Of a stretch of DNA of 64,000 nt, positions 42,554 through 49,995 are shown in pieces. How positions within the stretch are numbered: the first letter of the stretch is position 1; each line of letters starts with the position of its first letter. The notes below the pieces were generated by a model, which saw only the letters and a list, made by a program, of their open reading frames with translations, was not told where the DNA came from and ran no database searches. Position numbers and translations under genes: made by a program. The stretch is from a virus, in the IMG/VR virus record IMGVR_UViG_3300027906_000002, positions 115,403-179,402 of that record. One strand, 5' to 3'.

Positions 42554-43213
42554 ATGACTGTATTATCCAAACCAACAATTGAAGTATTAAAGAACTTTTG
42601 TTCTATTAACAAATCTATTGTTATCAATCCTGGTAACAAGTTAAGCACATTGAGTATTAATAAAAACATTCTTGCTATAGCTGATATAGAAGAACAGTTT
42701 GAATCTCAATTGTCGATTTATGATCTTGGTGTATTCCTTGGTGGGTTATCTTTGTTTGAACAACCAACCATTGATACATCAAAGGATAACTATGTCACTG
42801 TGAGTGACACTAAGGGTAGATCTAAGACCAGGTTCTTTTATGCTGATCCTGATATTATTACTCAACCACCTGAGAAAGAGATATCTCTTCCTTCAGATGA
42901 TGTTAAGTTTAGATTAGAGTCTAGTACCTTACAGCAATTACAACGTGCTGCTAGTGTATATCAGTTACCAGATCTATGTTTGTATGGTGATGGTAGTGAG
43001 ATGAGTTTACGTGTAACGGATAAGAAGAATGAAACATCCAATAGTTATTCAGTAACAGTTGGTGAAACAGAAGATGATTTCTGTTATTGTTTTAAGGTCG
43101 AGAACCTGAAGTTGCTTATTGGTGACTACAATGTAACGTTGAGTAAGTCTAACGTTGCTCTCTTTCAAGGTGAAGGAATCAAGTACTTCATTGCTCTGGA
43201 ACCTAATACATGA
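42554..43213 (+). CDS. gp45: Sliding clamp gp45
   Basis: 219 residues (T4: 228). Trimeric clamp that tethers the polymerase gp43 and also activates late transcription with gp55. N-terminus Thr-Ile-Glu-Val-Leu-Lys-Asn-Phe, Gly-Gly-Leu-Ser-Leu-Phe-Glu, and Phe-Tyr-Ala-Asp-Pro match the family. Overlaps the next gene (ATGA). Confidence 0.92.
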   Translation: MTVLSKPTIEVLKNFCSINKSIVINPGNKLSTLSINKNILAIADIEEQFESQLSIYDLGVFLGGLSLFEQPTIDTSKDNYVTVSDTKGRSKTRFFYADPDIITQPPEKEISLPSDDVKFRLESSTLQQLQRAASVYQLPDLCLYGDGSEMSLRVTDKKNETSNSYSVTVGETEDDFCYCFKVENLKLLIGDYNVTLSKSNVALFQGEGIKYFIALEPNT

Positions 43214-43470
43214 AACGTTGGATCGATCTAAAGCATCCTACTCCTTGGCATAAGAACCCAGAAGATGAGGATTACATCCCATCAGGTCCAGAGTATTATA
43301 AGAAGGGAAGTTTTCATAATAAGGTTGGAATGACCTTGATGTGGATTTTCTACGGTATTGTTATTGTACAAGTGATTCATGCAATGACAGTCTTACCATT
43401 CTTTCCAATTCCATTTACAATCCTATTAGGATTAGCCACCATCGTATACGTAGCATGGAGAGCAACATGA
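43210..43470 (+). CDS. Small membrane protein between clamp and purC
   Basis: 86 residues. Soluble Pro/His/Asp-rich first half, then two close hydrophobic segments (about 39-58 and 64-83) in the C-terminal half. Overlaps gp45 and purC by four bases each. No recognised family. Confidence 0.6.
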   Translation: MKRWIDLKHPTPWHKNPEDEDYIPSGPEYYKKGSFHNKVGMTLMWIFYGIVIVQVIHAMTVLPFFPIPFTILLGLATIVYVAWRAT

Positions 43471-44156
43471 CAACAATCCTACAAGGAAAAGTGAAGACTG
43501 TGTTCAGTACATCTGAACCTGATAAAGTTCTCATACAATATGAGGATAAGGTTACTGCAGGTAATGGTAGGAAAGTAGATTTTCCTGAAGGTAAAGGTGA
43601 AGTATGCTGTAGGATATCTCAATTGCTTTTTGAGCATTTAGAGAAGTATGGTATTAGGACTCATTACCTTAATACATTTCCAAGAGCTATTATGTCTTGT
43701 AAGACAGTGGAGATTATTCCGATAGAGGTGGTAGTAAGAAATGTTGCTGCTGGTTCTATAGTCAGAGAGACAAACATTAAAGAAGGTACGGACTTTGGTT
43801 GGCCATTGGTTGAGTGGTATTTGAAGGATGATGAGAAGAATGATCCATTACTAACAGAGGCTCGTATATGGGCAATGGGCAACTTTCCCTTAAGGGATAT
43901 GGAACAGACTGCTAGAGAAGTGAATGGTATTGTAGGGAAATTATTTGACCAGATTGGTCTTACACTTGTTGATTTTAAATTGGAGTTCGGTTATGATCTT
44001 GACCAAAATTTACTCCTTGCTGATGAATTATCACCTGACTCGATGCGACTCTGGAAAGATGGTAAGAGTTTTGACAAGGACTTGTTTAGAAAAGGAGAAG
44101 GTGATATAGTAGAAGCATACACATACATCCTTGAAGAATTGAGGAAGATTACGTGA
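43467..44156 (+). CDS. purC: SAICAR synthase PurC
   Basis: 229 residues from the ATG at 43467, in an ATGA overlap; longer in-frame starts would sit inside the previous gene. PurC joins CAIR and aspartate in purine synthesis. Signature segments: Gly-Lys-Val-Lys-Thr-Val-Phe, Ile-Pro-Ile-Glu-Val-Val-Val-Arg-Asn, Ala-Ala-Gly-Ser, Asp-Phe-Lys-Leu-Glu-Phe-Gly and Asp-Glu-Leu-Ser-Pro-Asp-Ser-Met-Arg. Complete; third purine gene of the window. Confidence 0.95.
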   Translation: MTTILQGKVKTVFSTSEPDKVLIQYEDKVTAGNGRKVDFPEGKGEVCCRISQLLFEHLEKYGIRTHYLNTFPRAIMSCKTVEIIPIEVVVRNVAAGSIVRETNIKEGTDFGWPLVEWYLKDDEKNDPLLTEARIWAMGNFPLRDMEQTAREVNGIVGKLFDQIGLTLVDFKLEFGYDLDQNLLLADELSPDSMRLWKDGKSFDKDLFRKGEGDIVEAYTYILEELRKIT

Positions 44157-45094
44157 ATGATTTTTTATGGGTAGAGAAGTATAGACCTCAGAAAGTTGAG
44201 GACTGTATACTTCCTACAGAAGTGAAGACCACCTTTAAGAGTTTCATAGAGCAAGGAGAGATACCAAATCTCCTACTCTCTGGAACTGCTGGAGTTGGCA
44301 AGACAACCATTGCGAAAGCATTATGTAAAGAGTTAGGAGTAGATTCTTATGTCATTAATGGGTCTGATGAGGGTAGATTCCTGGACACTGTACGCAATCA
44401 GGCAAAGACCTTTGCTGCTACTGTTTCTCTTACATCTAGCAGTCGTCACAAAGTTCTCATTATTGATGAGGCAGATAATACAACGCCAGATGTCCAACTC
44501 CTCTTACGTGCGTCAATTGAGGAATTCCAGAAGAATTGTAGGTTCATATTCACGTGTAACTTTAAGAATAAAATAATAGAACCATTACATAGTAGAACAA
44601 CAGTAATTGATTTCAATGTCCGTGGAAAAACTAAACAAAATCTTGCAGCACAGTTCTTTGAACGGTGTAGAGACATCCTTACCAGAGAGGAGATACGGTA
44701 CAATGACAAAGTGGTTGCCACAGTTGTCCAAAAGTACTTCCCAGATTTCAGAAGAACACTCAATGAACTCCAAAGATATAGTTCAACAGGTTCTATCGAT
44801 ACTGGAATCCTCGCAGCATTAGGTGATGTTAAGATTGATACTCTTGTAGATCATCTTAGGAATAAGAAGTTTAATGATGTCAAGAAGTGGGTAACACAGA
44901 ATTTAGATAGTGATCCTACTGCTATAATGAGGAATCTATACGACAGTCTATCCTCTGTGATGGATGGTCCTAGTGTTGCTGCAGCAGTATTAATTATTGC
45001 TGAGTATCAATACAAGTCTGCCTTCGTGGTGGATCAAGAGATTAATTTGTTAGCATGTCTCACACAGATTATGTTGGAGTGTAATTTTAAATGA
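44153..45094 (+). CDS. gp44: Clamp loader large subunit gp44
   Basis: 313 residues (T4: 319). AAA+ ATPase that, with gp62, opens gp45 and places it on DNA. N-terminal Trp-Val-Glu-Lys-Tyr-Arg-Pro, Walker A Gly-Thr-Ala-Gly-Val-Gly-Lys-Thr at about 44-51, Walker B Leu-Ile-Ile-Asp-Glu-Ala-Asp at about 101-107. Separated from gp62 by about 1.9 kb of accessory genes, unlike T4. Confidence 0.95.
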   Translation: MNDFLWVEKYRPQKVEDCILPTEVKTTFKSFIEQGEIPNLLLSGTAGVGKTTIAKALCKELGVDSYVINGSDEGRFLDTVRNQAKTFAATVSLTSSSRHKVLIIDEADNTTPDVQLLLRASIEEFQKNCRFIFTCNFKNKIIEPLHSRTTVIDFNVRGKTKQNLAAQFFERCRDILTREEIRYNDKVVATVVQKYFPDFRRTLNELQRYSSTGSIDTGILAALGDVKIDTLVDHLRNKKFNDVKKWVTQNLDSDPTAIMRNLYDSLSSVMDGPSVAAAVLIIAEYQYKSAFVVDQEINLLACLTQIMLECNFK

Positions 45095-45651
45095 GACAAT
45101 TAGATAATCCAAAAACAAAATTGTATTATCAATTTAAGAATTTTGTTTTGTCTAAATCTTTTCCTTGGTACATGTATGAACAGCAACAGAGTGATGATTT
45201 TCATAAATCTGATCCTTTGGCAAAGACTAAGTTCTATCATCCATCTATGAATTTAGATAGGATGGGACATGCTAGAACTTTTATACATGGTTTATTAGGA
45301 AGACCAACATTCAATGAACCTTATTCTCAACCAGAAAGATATTTTGATCATGCTTTAGATGTGTGTAAAGAAATTTTTGATCACAATGAGTTTAGAATAA
45401 ATTCCTTTTTAAGGATGGCTGTTAACATGGTCTTCCCTGATCCCAATATTGATACTACATATATTCATGTAGATCATCGTCATGAGCATCATAATATGTT
45501 AATATACTTAACAGATGCTGGTGGTGAAACCATAGCGGAAAGTGGATACCATGATCCTAAAGAAGATGACATTGTTATCTTTGATGGATATCATACTCAC
45601 AATGTACCAAAGACAAAACCTAGAGTGGTTCTTGTCGCAACCTTTATTTAA
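45091..45651 (+). CDS. 2OG-Fe(II) oxygenase-like protein
   Basis: 186 residues. Ligands: His-Val-Asp in HVDHRHEHHN (about 131-140), distal His in YHTHNVP and Arg ten residues after it in PRVVLVATF. Conserved Gly-Gly-Glu-Thr between them fits the double-stranded beta-helix fold. It overlaps gp44 by four bases. Substrate unknown. Confidence 0.8.
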   Translation: MRQLDNPKTKLYYQFKNFVLSKSFPWYMYEQQQSDDFHKSDPLAKTKFYHPSMNLDRMGHARTFIHGLLGRPTFNEPYSQPERYFDHALDVCKEIFDHNEFRINSFLRMAVNMVFPDPNIDTTYIHVDHRHEHHNMLIYLTDAGGETIAESGYHDPKEDDIVIFDGYHTHNVPKTKPRVVLVATFI

Positions 45652-45653
45652 TT

Positions 45654-45857
45654 ATGACAACACAATCTGAAAAACAAAGAGCACAAGTTAAGTCAAGATT
45701 TTATTATCTTTTCTGGGGTGCTGCAACAGTATCTGTATTAGCAGGACAACTATATGTTGGATCTGGGTATAGAGCATATGCAGGAGCATTGCTTAGAATA
45801 TTTGATGCTGTTGAGTTAGAAGTAAATAGAGGTATAGATAGCGAGAGGTACTACTAA
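45654..45857 (+). CDS. Small membrane protein upstream of psbN-like gene
   Basis: 67 residues with a basic N-terminus and one hydrophobic helix (about 17-36: Tyr-Tyr-Leu-Phe-Trp-Gly-Ala-Ala). The remainder is soluble and acidic. Its stop overlaps the next start (TAATG). Similar cyanophage proteins are recalled; a thylakoid role would be speculation. Confidence 0.6.
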   Translation: MTTQSEKQRAQVKSRFYYLFWGAATVSVLAGQLYVGSGYRAYAGALLRIFDAVELEVNRGIDSERYY

Positions 45858-46030
45858 TGGTTTTAGTATACATTATTATTGGTCTTCTTTTATTTTTACT
45901 TGGTTGGGGTATATATCTTACCTTTGGACCTGGTGCAGAAGGAGTAAGAGACCCTATTGACGAGCATGCTAAGATGCATGAGCTAGGAATAGCACATGGT
46001 CATACTCCTAAAGGGGTTATTAAAAAATGA
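45857..46030 (+). CDS. psbN: PsbN-like photosystem II assembly protein
   Basis: 57 residues, ATG overlapping the previous stop. A single transmembrane helix (about 3-22) is followed by Gly-Trp-Gly-Ile-Tyr-Leu-Thr-Phe-Gly-Pro and Val-Arg-Asp-Pro-Ile-Asp-Glu-His, which matches the PsbN pattern Tyr-x-x-Phe-Gly-Pro, then Leu-Arg-Asp-Pro-Phe-Glu-Glu-His. PsbN (usually 43 residues) helps assemble photosystem II reaction centres. The 18-residue tail is an extension. Confidence 0.72.
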   Translation: MVLVYIIIGLLLFLLGWGIYLTFGPGAEGVRDPIDEHAKMHELGIAHGHTPKGVIKK

Positions 46031-46206
46031 TATTAAAACAAGAAGTCATTGACAAAATTCAATTGGCAATGCTACACACCAAAAAGAATGGTGATATGAA
46101 TTGGTTAGATGGTGATGAGATTGATGTATGTCTTGCTGGTACATTTGCAGGAGATAAATTCATTACTATAATAAACAGAACACGAAGTAACACTACTAAA
46201 AAATGA
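46027..46206 (+). CDS. Small hypothetical protein (59 aa)
   Basis: ATG at 46027 (ATGA overlap) to TGA at 46204-46206, itself overlapping the methylase start. Soluble; an amphipathic N-terminal helix, then Asp-Gly-Asp-Glu-Ile-Asp-Val-Cys-Leu and a short beta segment. Coupled on both sides, which supports translation. Function unknown. Confidence 0.55.
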   Translation: MILKQEVIDKIQLAMLHTKKNGDMNWLDGDEIDVCLAGTFAGDKFITIINRTRSNTTKK

Positions 46207-47030
46207 AATCATTGAAAACCCCTCTTCGTTATCCTGGTGGTAAGTCACGTGCTATCACAAAGATGGCACATTACTTACCAGAGATGAGTATGTACAATGA
46301 GTACAGAGAACCTTTTCTTGGAGGTGGTTCTGTTGCTCTATACATGACAAAGCAGTTCCCTCATTTGAAAGTGTGGGTGAATGATTTATATAAACCTTTG
46401 GCAAACTTTTGGCAAACCCTACAACATGAAGGAGATGAAATTACGACCAGGCTCAGAACTTTTAAAACAGCATACTCAACACCAGAAAAAGCAAAAGACC
46501 TTTTTTTGGAAAGTAAAGAATTGGTTAACGATGCCTCAGCCAGTGTCATTACCCGTGCTGTTAGTTTTTATATTGTTAATAAGTGTTCTTTCTCTGGTCT
46601 CACCGAATCGAGTTCCTTCTCCAAACAAGCCAGTGAATCCAACTTCAGTCTTCGAGGTATAGAAAAGTTACCAGAGTATTCTAAGTTGATAGAGAATTGG
46701 AAGATAACTAATCTTTCTTATGAAGAGTTGAAAACTGATAATAAGAATATCTTTACCTATTTCGATCCTCCTTATGAGATTGGAATACCTATCTATGGTA
46801 AGAGGGGTGATATGCATAAGTATTTTGATCATGATAAGTTTGCATCAGATTGTGATGGACAGACTAACCATCAGATGATATCATATAATAGTACTCAGGT
46901 CATACGAAATAGATTTAAAAATTGGTATGCTTCTGAGTTTGATTTGACATATAGTATGCGTTCTACAGGTGACTATATGAAAGAGCAAGCAGAACGTAAA
47001 GAACTTGTGTTAACTAACTATGCCATATGA
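46203..47030 (+). CDS. dam: DNA adenine methylase (Dam, D12 class)
   Basis: 275 residues, typical of Dam enzymes. Motifs: Arg-Tyr-Pro-Gly-Gly-Lys-Ser (about 8-14), Glu-Pro-Phe-Leu-Gly-Gly-Gly-Ser (about 36-43, SAM binding), Asn-Asp-Leu-Tyr, and catalytic Asp-Pro-Pro-Tyr near 187-190. It probably methylates adenine in a short site such as GATC, which may protect phage DNA or time packaging. Overlaps gp62 by 11 bases. Confidence 0.92.
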   Translation: MKSLKTPLRYPGGKSRAITKMAHYLPEMSMYNEYREPFLGGGSVALYMTKQFPHLKVWVNDLYKPLANFWQTLQHEGDEITTRLRTFKTAYSTPEKAKDLFLESKELVNDASASVITRAVSFYIVNKCSFSGLTESSSFSKQASESNFSLRGIEKLPEYSKLIENWKITNLSYEELKTDNKNIFTYFDPPYEIGIPIYGKRGDMHKYFDHDKFASDCDGQTNHQMISYNSTQVIRNRFKNWYASEFDLTYSMRSTGDYMKEQAERKELVLTNYAI

Positions 47031-47418
47031 TGATCGTTATCCTTTAAAGGATTACTTGAATAGTATTAATTTTAACAAGGAAGATCTTATGCAAGATGAT
47101 CCTGGTTGGGAAAAGAACTACTCTCCTTATGTCATTAACAAATGTCTGTCACACCATATGGACACACTAGCATTTGCTAATGAGATGAATTGTTATCCTA
47201 ACTTGGATAAGAAATTACAATATTCTTTTTATCTAAATACAGTGAGACCGAAGAAGAGATTCTCTCCTTGGGGCAAAAAAGAAAAAGTGAAAGATCTTGA
47301 CCTTGTGAAAAAATACTATGGTTATAGTAATGAAAAAGCAATTCAAGCCTTAAGGATCTTAACTCCAAAACAACTAGATTACATTAAAGAAAAACTGAAT
47401 AAAGGAGGTAAGAAATGA
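47020..47418 (+). CDS. gp62: Clamp loader small subunit gp62
   Basis: 132 residues, shorter than T4 gp62 (187) but usual for cyanophages. Signs: Tyr-Val-Ile-Asn-Lys-Cys-Leu-Ser, Asn-Glu-Met-Asn, and Lys-Lys-Arg-Phe-Ser-Pro-Trp-Gly-Lys-Lys followed by the Val-Lys-Lys-Tyr-Tyr-Gly-Tyr-Ser helix, plus its place just before regA as in T4. ATGA-type overlap with regA. Confidence 0.88.
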   Translation: MPYDDRYPLKDYLNSINFNKEDLMQDDPGWEKNYSPYVINKCLSHHMDTLAFANEMNCYPNLDKKLQYSFYLNTVRPKKRFSPWGKKEKVKDLDLVKKYYGYSNEKAIQALRILTPKQLDYIKEKLNKGGKK

Positions 47419-47840
47419 ATGAAGTCGAAGTCCAATGGACCAAAGACGACATGGTGGAGGTGAGTTTGAAAGAACCAGACGATTTTCTGAAGGTTCGTGA
47501 AACTCTTACTCGCATAGGTGTTGCTTCTCGTAAGGAAAAGAAATTATACCAATCGTGTCACATCCTTCATAAGAAGGGACAGTATTACATAGTACATTTT
47601 AAAGAACTGTTTGCTTTAGATGGTAAGAAAGCAAACTTATCTGAGAATGATTTGCAGAGACGGAATAGAATTATAAAACTATTATCTGATTGGGGATTAG
47701 TTAACGTTGTTAAAGAATCTACTATTACTGATGCAGCACCACTTAGTCAGATAAAGGTTATTGCATACAAAGAGAAGAGTGAATGGACTCTTGAATCTAA
47801 GTATAATATTGGTAAGAAGAAGCAACCTACAACTTTATAA
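47415..47840 (+). CDS. regA: Translational repressor RegA
   Basis: 141 residues (T4: 122). RegA binds ribosome-binding sites of early mRNAs and blocks their translation. Near-identical stretches to T4 RegA are Leu-Lys-Glu-Pro-Asp-Asp-Phe-Leu-Lys-Val and Leu-Tyr-Gln-Ser-Cys-His-Ile-Leu, then Tyr-Tyr-Ile-Val-His-Phe-Lys-Glu. About ten additional residues lie at the N-terminus. A late promoter overlaps its stop codon. Confidence 0.95.
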   Translation: MNEVEVQWTKDDMVEVSLKEPDDFLKVRETLTRIGVASRKEKKLYQSCHILHKKGQYYIVHFKELFALDGKKANLSENDLQRRNRIIKLLSDWGLVNVVKESTITDAAPLSQIKVIAYKEKSEWTLESKYNIGKKKQPTTL

Positions 47841-47843
47841 ATA
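47836..47843 (+). promoter_or_regulatory. T4-like late promoter (TATAAATA)
   Basis: Exact TATAAATA overlapping the regA stop and 22 bases before the ATG at 47865. It separates early clamp-loader genes from a group of small membrane proteins, implying these are expressed late. Confidence 0.8.
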
Positions 47844-47864
47844 GGGCCAGTTAGAATTACTTTC

Positions 47865-48341
47865 ATGGCTGAAGAGATTAAAGATGATGTAGTAGAGGAG
47901 GTAGTAGAGGAGAAGAAGAAAGGTTTCTTTGGTAAAGCAAAGGCTGCTATTCTTCCCGATGCTGACGAACAAGCTGCTATCATCAGCACAATGGTCAGAA
48001 TTACCGTCCTTGCCTGGTCGGGTGGAATATTGACTCTTAATTATGTTGCCATACCAGGAGTACCACAACAAAAAATAGATCCAACTTTTATAGCGTCGGT
48101 GTTTACTGGGGTTTTAGCTAGCTTTGGGATTCAGACTGCTTCTAAGAAGGGTGATGGTACTATGAAGATGGATAAGAACGGCAATGCTGTCAATGGTAAT
48201 GGCACTCCACCTGTCACTGCAAAGGATATTGAAGCTATCATAGCAAAGGCTGGTCCTACTCAGACTATTCGTATTGAACAAGCACCTCTCAAAATAATAG
48301 GTGTATCCGATACAGATAACAAAGAACCATATAAATTATAG
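47865..48341 (+). CDS. Two-helix membrane protein, holin candidate
   Basis: 158 residues. Acidic N-terminus, amphipathic Lys-rich stretch, then two hydrophobic segments (about 42-62 and 70-90) separated by a short Pro/Gly/Lys turn, and a soluble tail. The topology and late promoter fit class II holins, but I recognise no specific holin family and no endolysin lies adjacent. Could instead be a virion membrane or internal protein. Confidence 0.6.
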   Translation: MAEEIKDDVVEEVVEEKKKGFFGKAKAAILPDADEQAAIISTMVRITVLAWSGGILTLNYVAIPGVPQQKIDPTFIASVFTGVLASFGIQTASKKGDGTMKMDKNGNAVNGNGTPPVTAKDIEAIIAKAGPTQTIRIEQAPLKIIGVSDTDNKEPYKL

Positions 48342-48351
48342 GAGAAAAACT

Positions 48352-48627
48352 ATGTGTCAGAAAATTGTAAATGGAATTGCTATTGCATCTGGTGTTGTAT
48401 CTATCGCCTTGGTTGGTACTGTTGGGGTTGTATACCTCAACAAGGATGCTATTATCGATAACATCAAAAAGCAAGCGATTGAAGCAGTAACAGGAGGTAT
48501 GGGTGGTGCTCTAGGTGGTGGTGCTCTTACAGGAGACATAGGTCTTCCTGGAGATACTGCTGATGCTGGTGCTCCAGGTACTAGTGGTCAGAGTATGGGA
48601 CTTCCTGTTCCAGGATCACCGTTCTAA
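48352..48627 (+). CDS. Small membrane protein with Gly-rich tail
   Basis: 91 residues from the ATG at 48352, chosen for GGAGA eight bases upstream; an in-frame ATG at 48301 lies inside the preceding gene. One N-terminal hydrophobic helix (about 5-27), then a Gly/Ala/Pro-rich, probably disordered tail. Stop and next start touch (TAATG). Function unknown. Confidence 0.58.
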   Translation: MCQKIVNGIAIASGVVSIALVGTVGVVYLNKDAIIDNIKKQAIEAVTGGMGGALGGGALTGDIGLPGDTADAGAPGTSGQSMGLPVPGSPF

Positions 48628-48884
48628 TGGACTTTCAAAAGATTGCATCTACTGGAACCGCAGTAGTTGTAGTCGGTACTGGTGCAGTTGTTGGTGGCAA
48701 TCAAGCCATTGACAACTATACTGGTGGTCCTCAGAAAAGACAAGACGCAAAGACAGAAGAGATCAGACAGATAGTGGCTGAAGAAGTATACTATCAATTG
48801 ATTAAAGCATATCCTAAGACTACTGGACCTGTTAAGGGTATGGTTAAGAAACCCATAGATTATAAAAAGGAGATACCTAAATGA
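48627..48884 (+). CDS. Small protein with hydrophobic N-terminus
   Basis: 85 residues. Residues 6-25 are Val/Ala/Gly-rich and hydrophobic; the rest is charged helix (Glu-Glu-Ile-Arg-Gln-Ile-Val-Ala-Glu-Glu) with a basic end. Linked by overlaps to both neighbours. Function unknown. Confidence 0.58.
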   Translation: MDFQKIASTGTAVVVVGTGAVVGGNQAIDNYTGGPQKRQDAKTEEIRQIVAEEVYYQLIKAYPKTTGPVKGMVKKPIDYKKEIPK

Positions 48885-49084
48885 TTAACTTATTAGCAGC
48901 CGCTTCACTGGATCTTAATGAAGCATGGAACCTGTCATGGGGTGAAGGCATTCAATTTATTATTGTACTTGCCTTTGTATATTGGTTGAAGGTAAAGATA
49001 GACACACGTGCTGGTCTAGGTAAGAAGAAATTGAGACAGTTGAAGACTGTAATAAAAGAAGCTATTGAAGAAACTAAAGGTTAA
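48881..49084 (+). CDS. Small membrane protein
   Basis: 67 residues. One hydrophobic helix at about 21-37 (Gly-Ile-Gln-Phe-Ile-Ile-Val-Leu), then a basic amphipathic helix. Fourth consecutive small membrane-type gene behind the late promoter at 47836. Function unknown. Confidence 0.58.
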   Translation: MINLLAAASLDLNEAWNLSWGEGIQFIIVLAFVYWLKVKIDTRAGLGKKKLRQLKTVIKEAIEETKG

Positions 49085-49098
49085 ATGGATACTTACTT

Positions 49099-49995
49099 AT
49101 GGATCCTATTCGTGACATACCTAATATTACTACTAGTGGACTTGGTATTCCTAACATCACTATTCGGCAACAATCAATCAATATTGGTGGGATTTGGGTA
49201 AGGAAACCTCAAATAAGAGAGATAGGAATTGGTACTATAGCTGATAGAAGTTGGATGATGAATTCTCCAACTGCTACACCACCAGATGTTCCTGTTACTC
49301 AAAGGGTAGGTACACCTATTGTTAATATGCCTGGTTGTGTTAAGGTTCATAAGGAGAACGCAAAGAATCCAACCAACAAGAATAAGATGTTGGTTAATGA
49401 TGACCCTAAGCAGAACGTGGTGTTATGTGATGCTGGTATGCCTTACTATCAACCACCCGAATATGATTATAGAGAATTAAGTTGGCAGACAATTAACCCA
49501 AATGAAGAGGAAGTTGATGAAGGTGTTGATACTGGAGATGAAGTTCCTCCACCAGATCTAGACACTCCAGAACCTCCTGTAACACCTCCTACAGGAAGTA
49601 AGGAGATAGAATGCCCTGAACCTAATGCACAGAGGATTGGAGACCTATCTCAGAGTGGTAAGGAGAGAGTTAAAGGATATAAGTTAAGTGTCGATAAAAA
49701 AATATGCATAAAAGAATGGGAGGATGTTCCTTTCGTGGACGCATACCTCCCAAGTGCTAGTATTGTAACTACTACGGCTGGGATTGCAGCAGTGGCGACG
49801 ACATCAGCCCTACTTGCCAAACCCCTAGCAGACTTGCTCCTGAAGGTTGTGAAGCCTGTGATAAAGAAAGTGATTGGGAAGGTGAAGGAGAAGTTAGGGA
49901 AGAAACCTCCTGTTCTGTCGAAGAGGGAACGACTTCTGAAGCAGAAGGAGGCGAATGCTGCTGTGAAGGCTGCTCGGATGTTGAAGGGGGGTTAA
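49099..49995 (+). CDS. Hypothetical protein, probable structural role
   Basis: 298 residues. N-terminal half is Ile/Thr/Gly/Pro-rich, resembling a virion protein; middle is acidic and Pro-rich (about 135-170); about 215-245 is hydrophobic Ala/Thr/Leu; the C-terminus is strongly basic (Lys-Lys-Val-Ile-Gly-Lys-Val-Lys-Glu-Lys). Last + strand gene before a convergent minus-strand gene, whose 3' end overlaps it by 224 bases. Function unknown. Confidence 0.65.
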   Translation: MDPIRDIPNITTSGLGIPNITIRQQSINIGGIWVRKPQIREIGIGTIADRSWMMNSPTATPPDVPVTQRVGTPIVNMPGCVKVHKENAKNPTNKNKMLVNDDPKQNVVLCDAGMPYYQPPEYDYRELSWQTINPNEEEVDEGVDTGDEVPPPDLDTPEPPVTPPTGSKEIECPEPNAQRIGDLSQSGKERVKGYKLSVDKKICIKEWEDVPFVDAYLPSASIVTTTAGIAAVATTSALLAKPLADLLLKVVKPVIKKVIGKVKEKLGKKPPVLSKRERLLKQKEANAAVKAARMLKGG

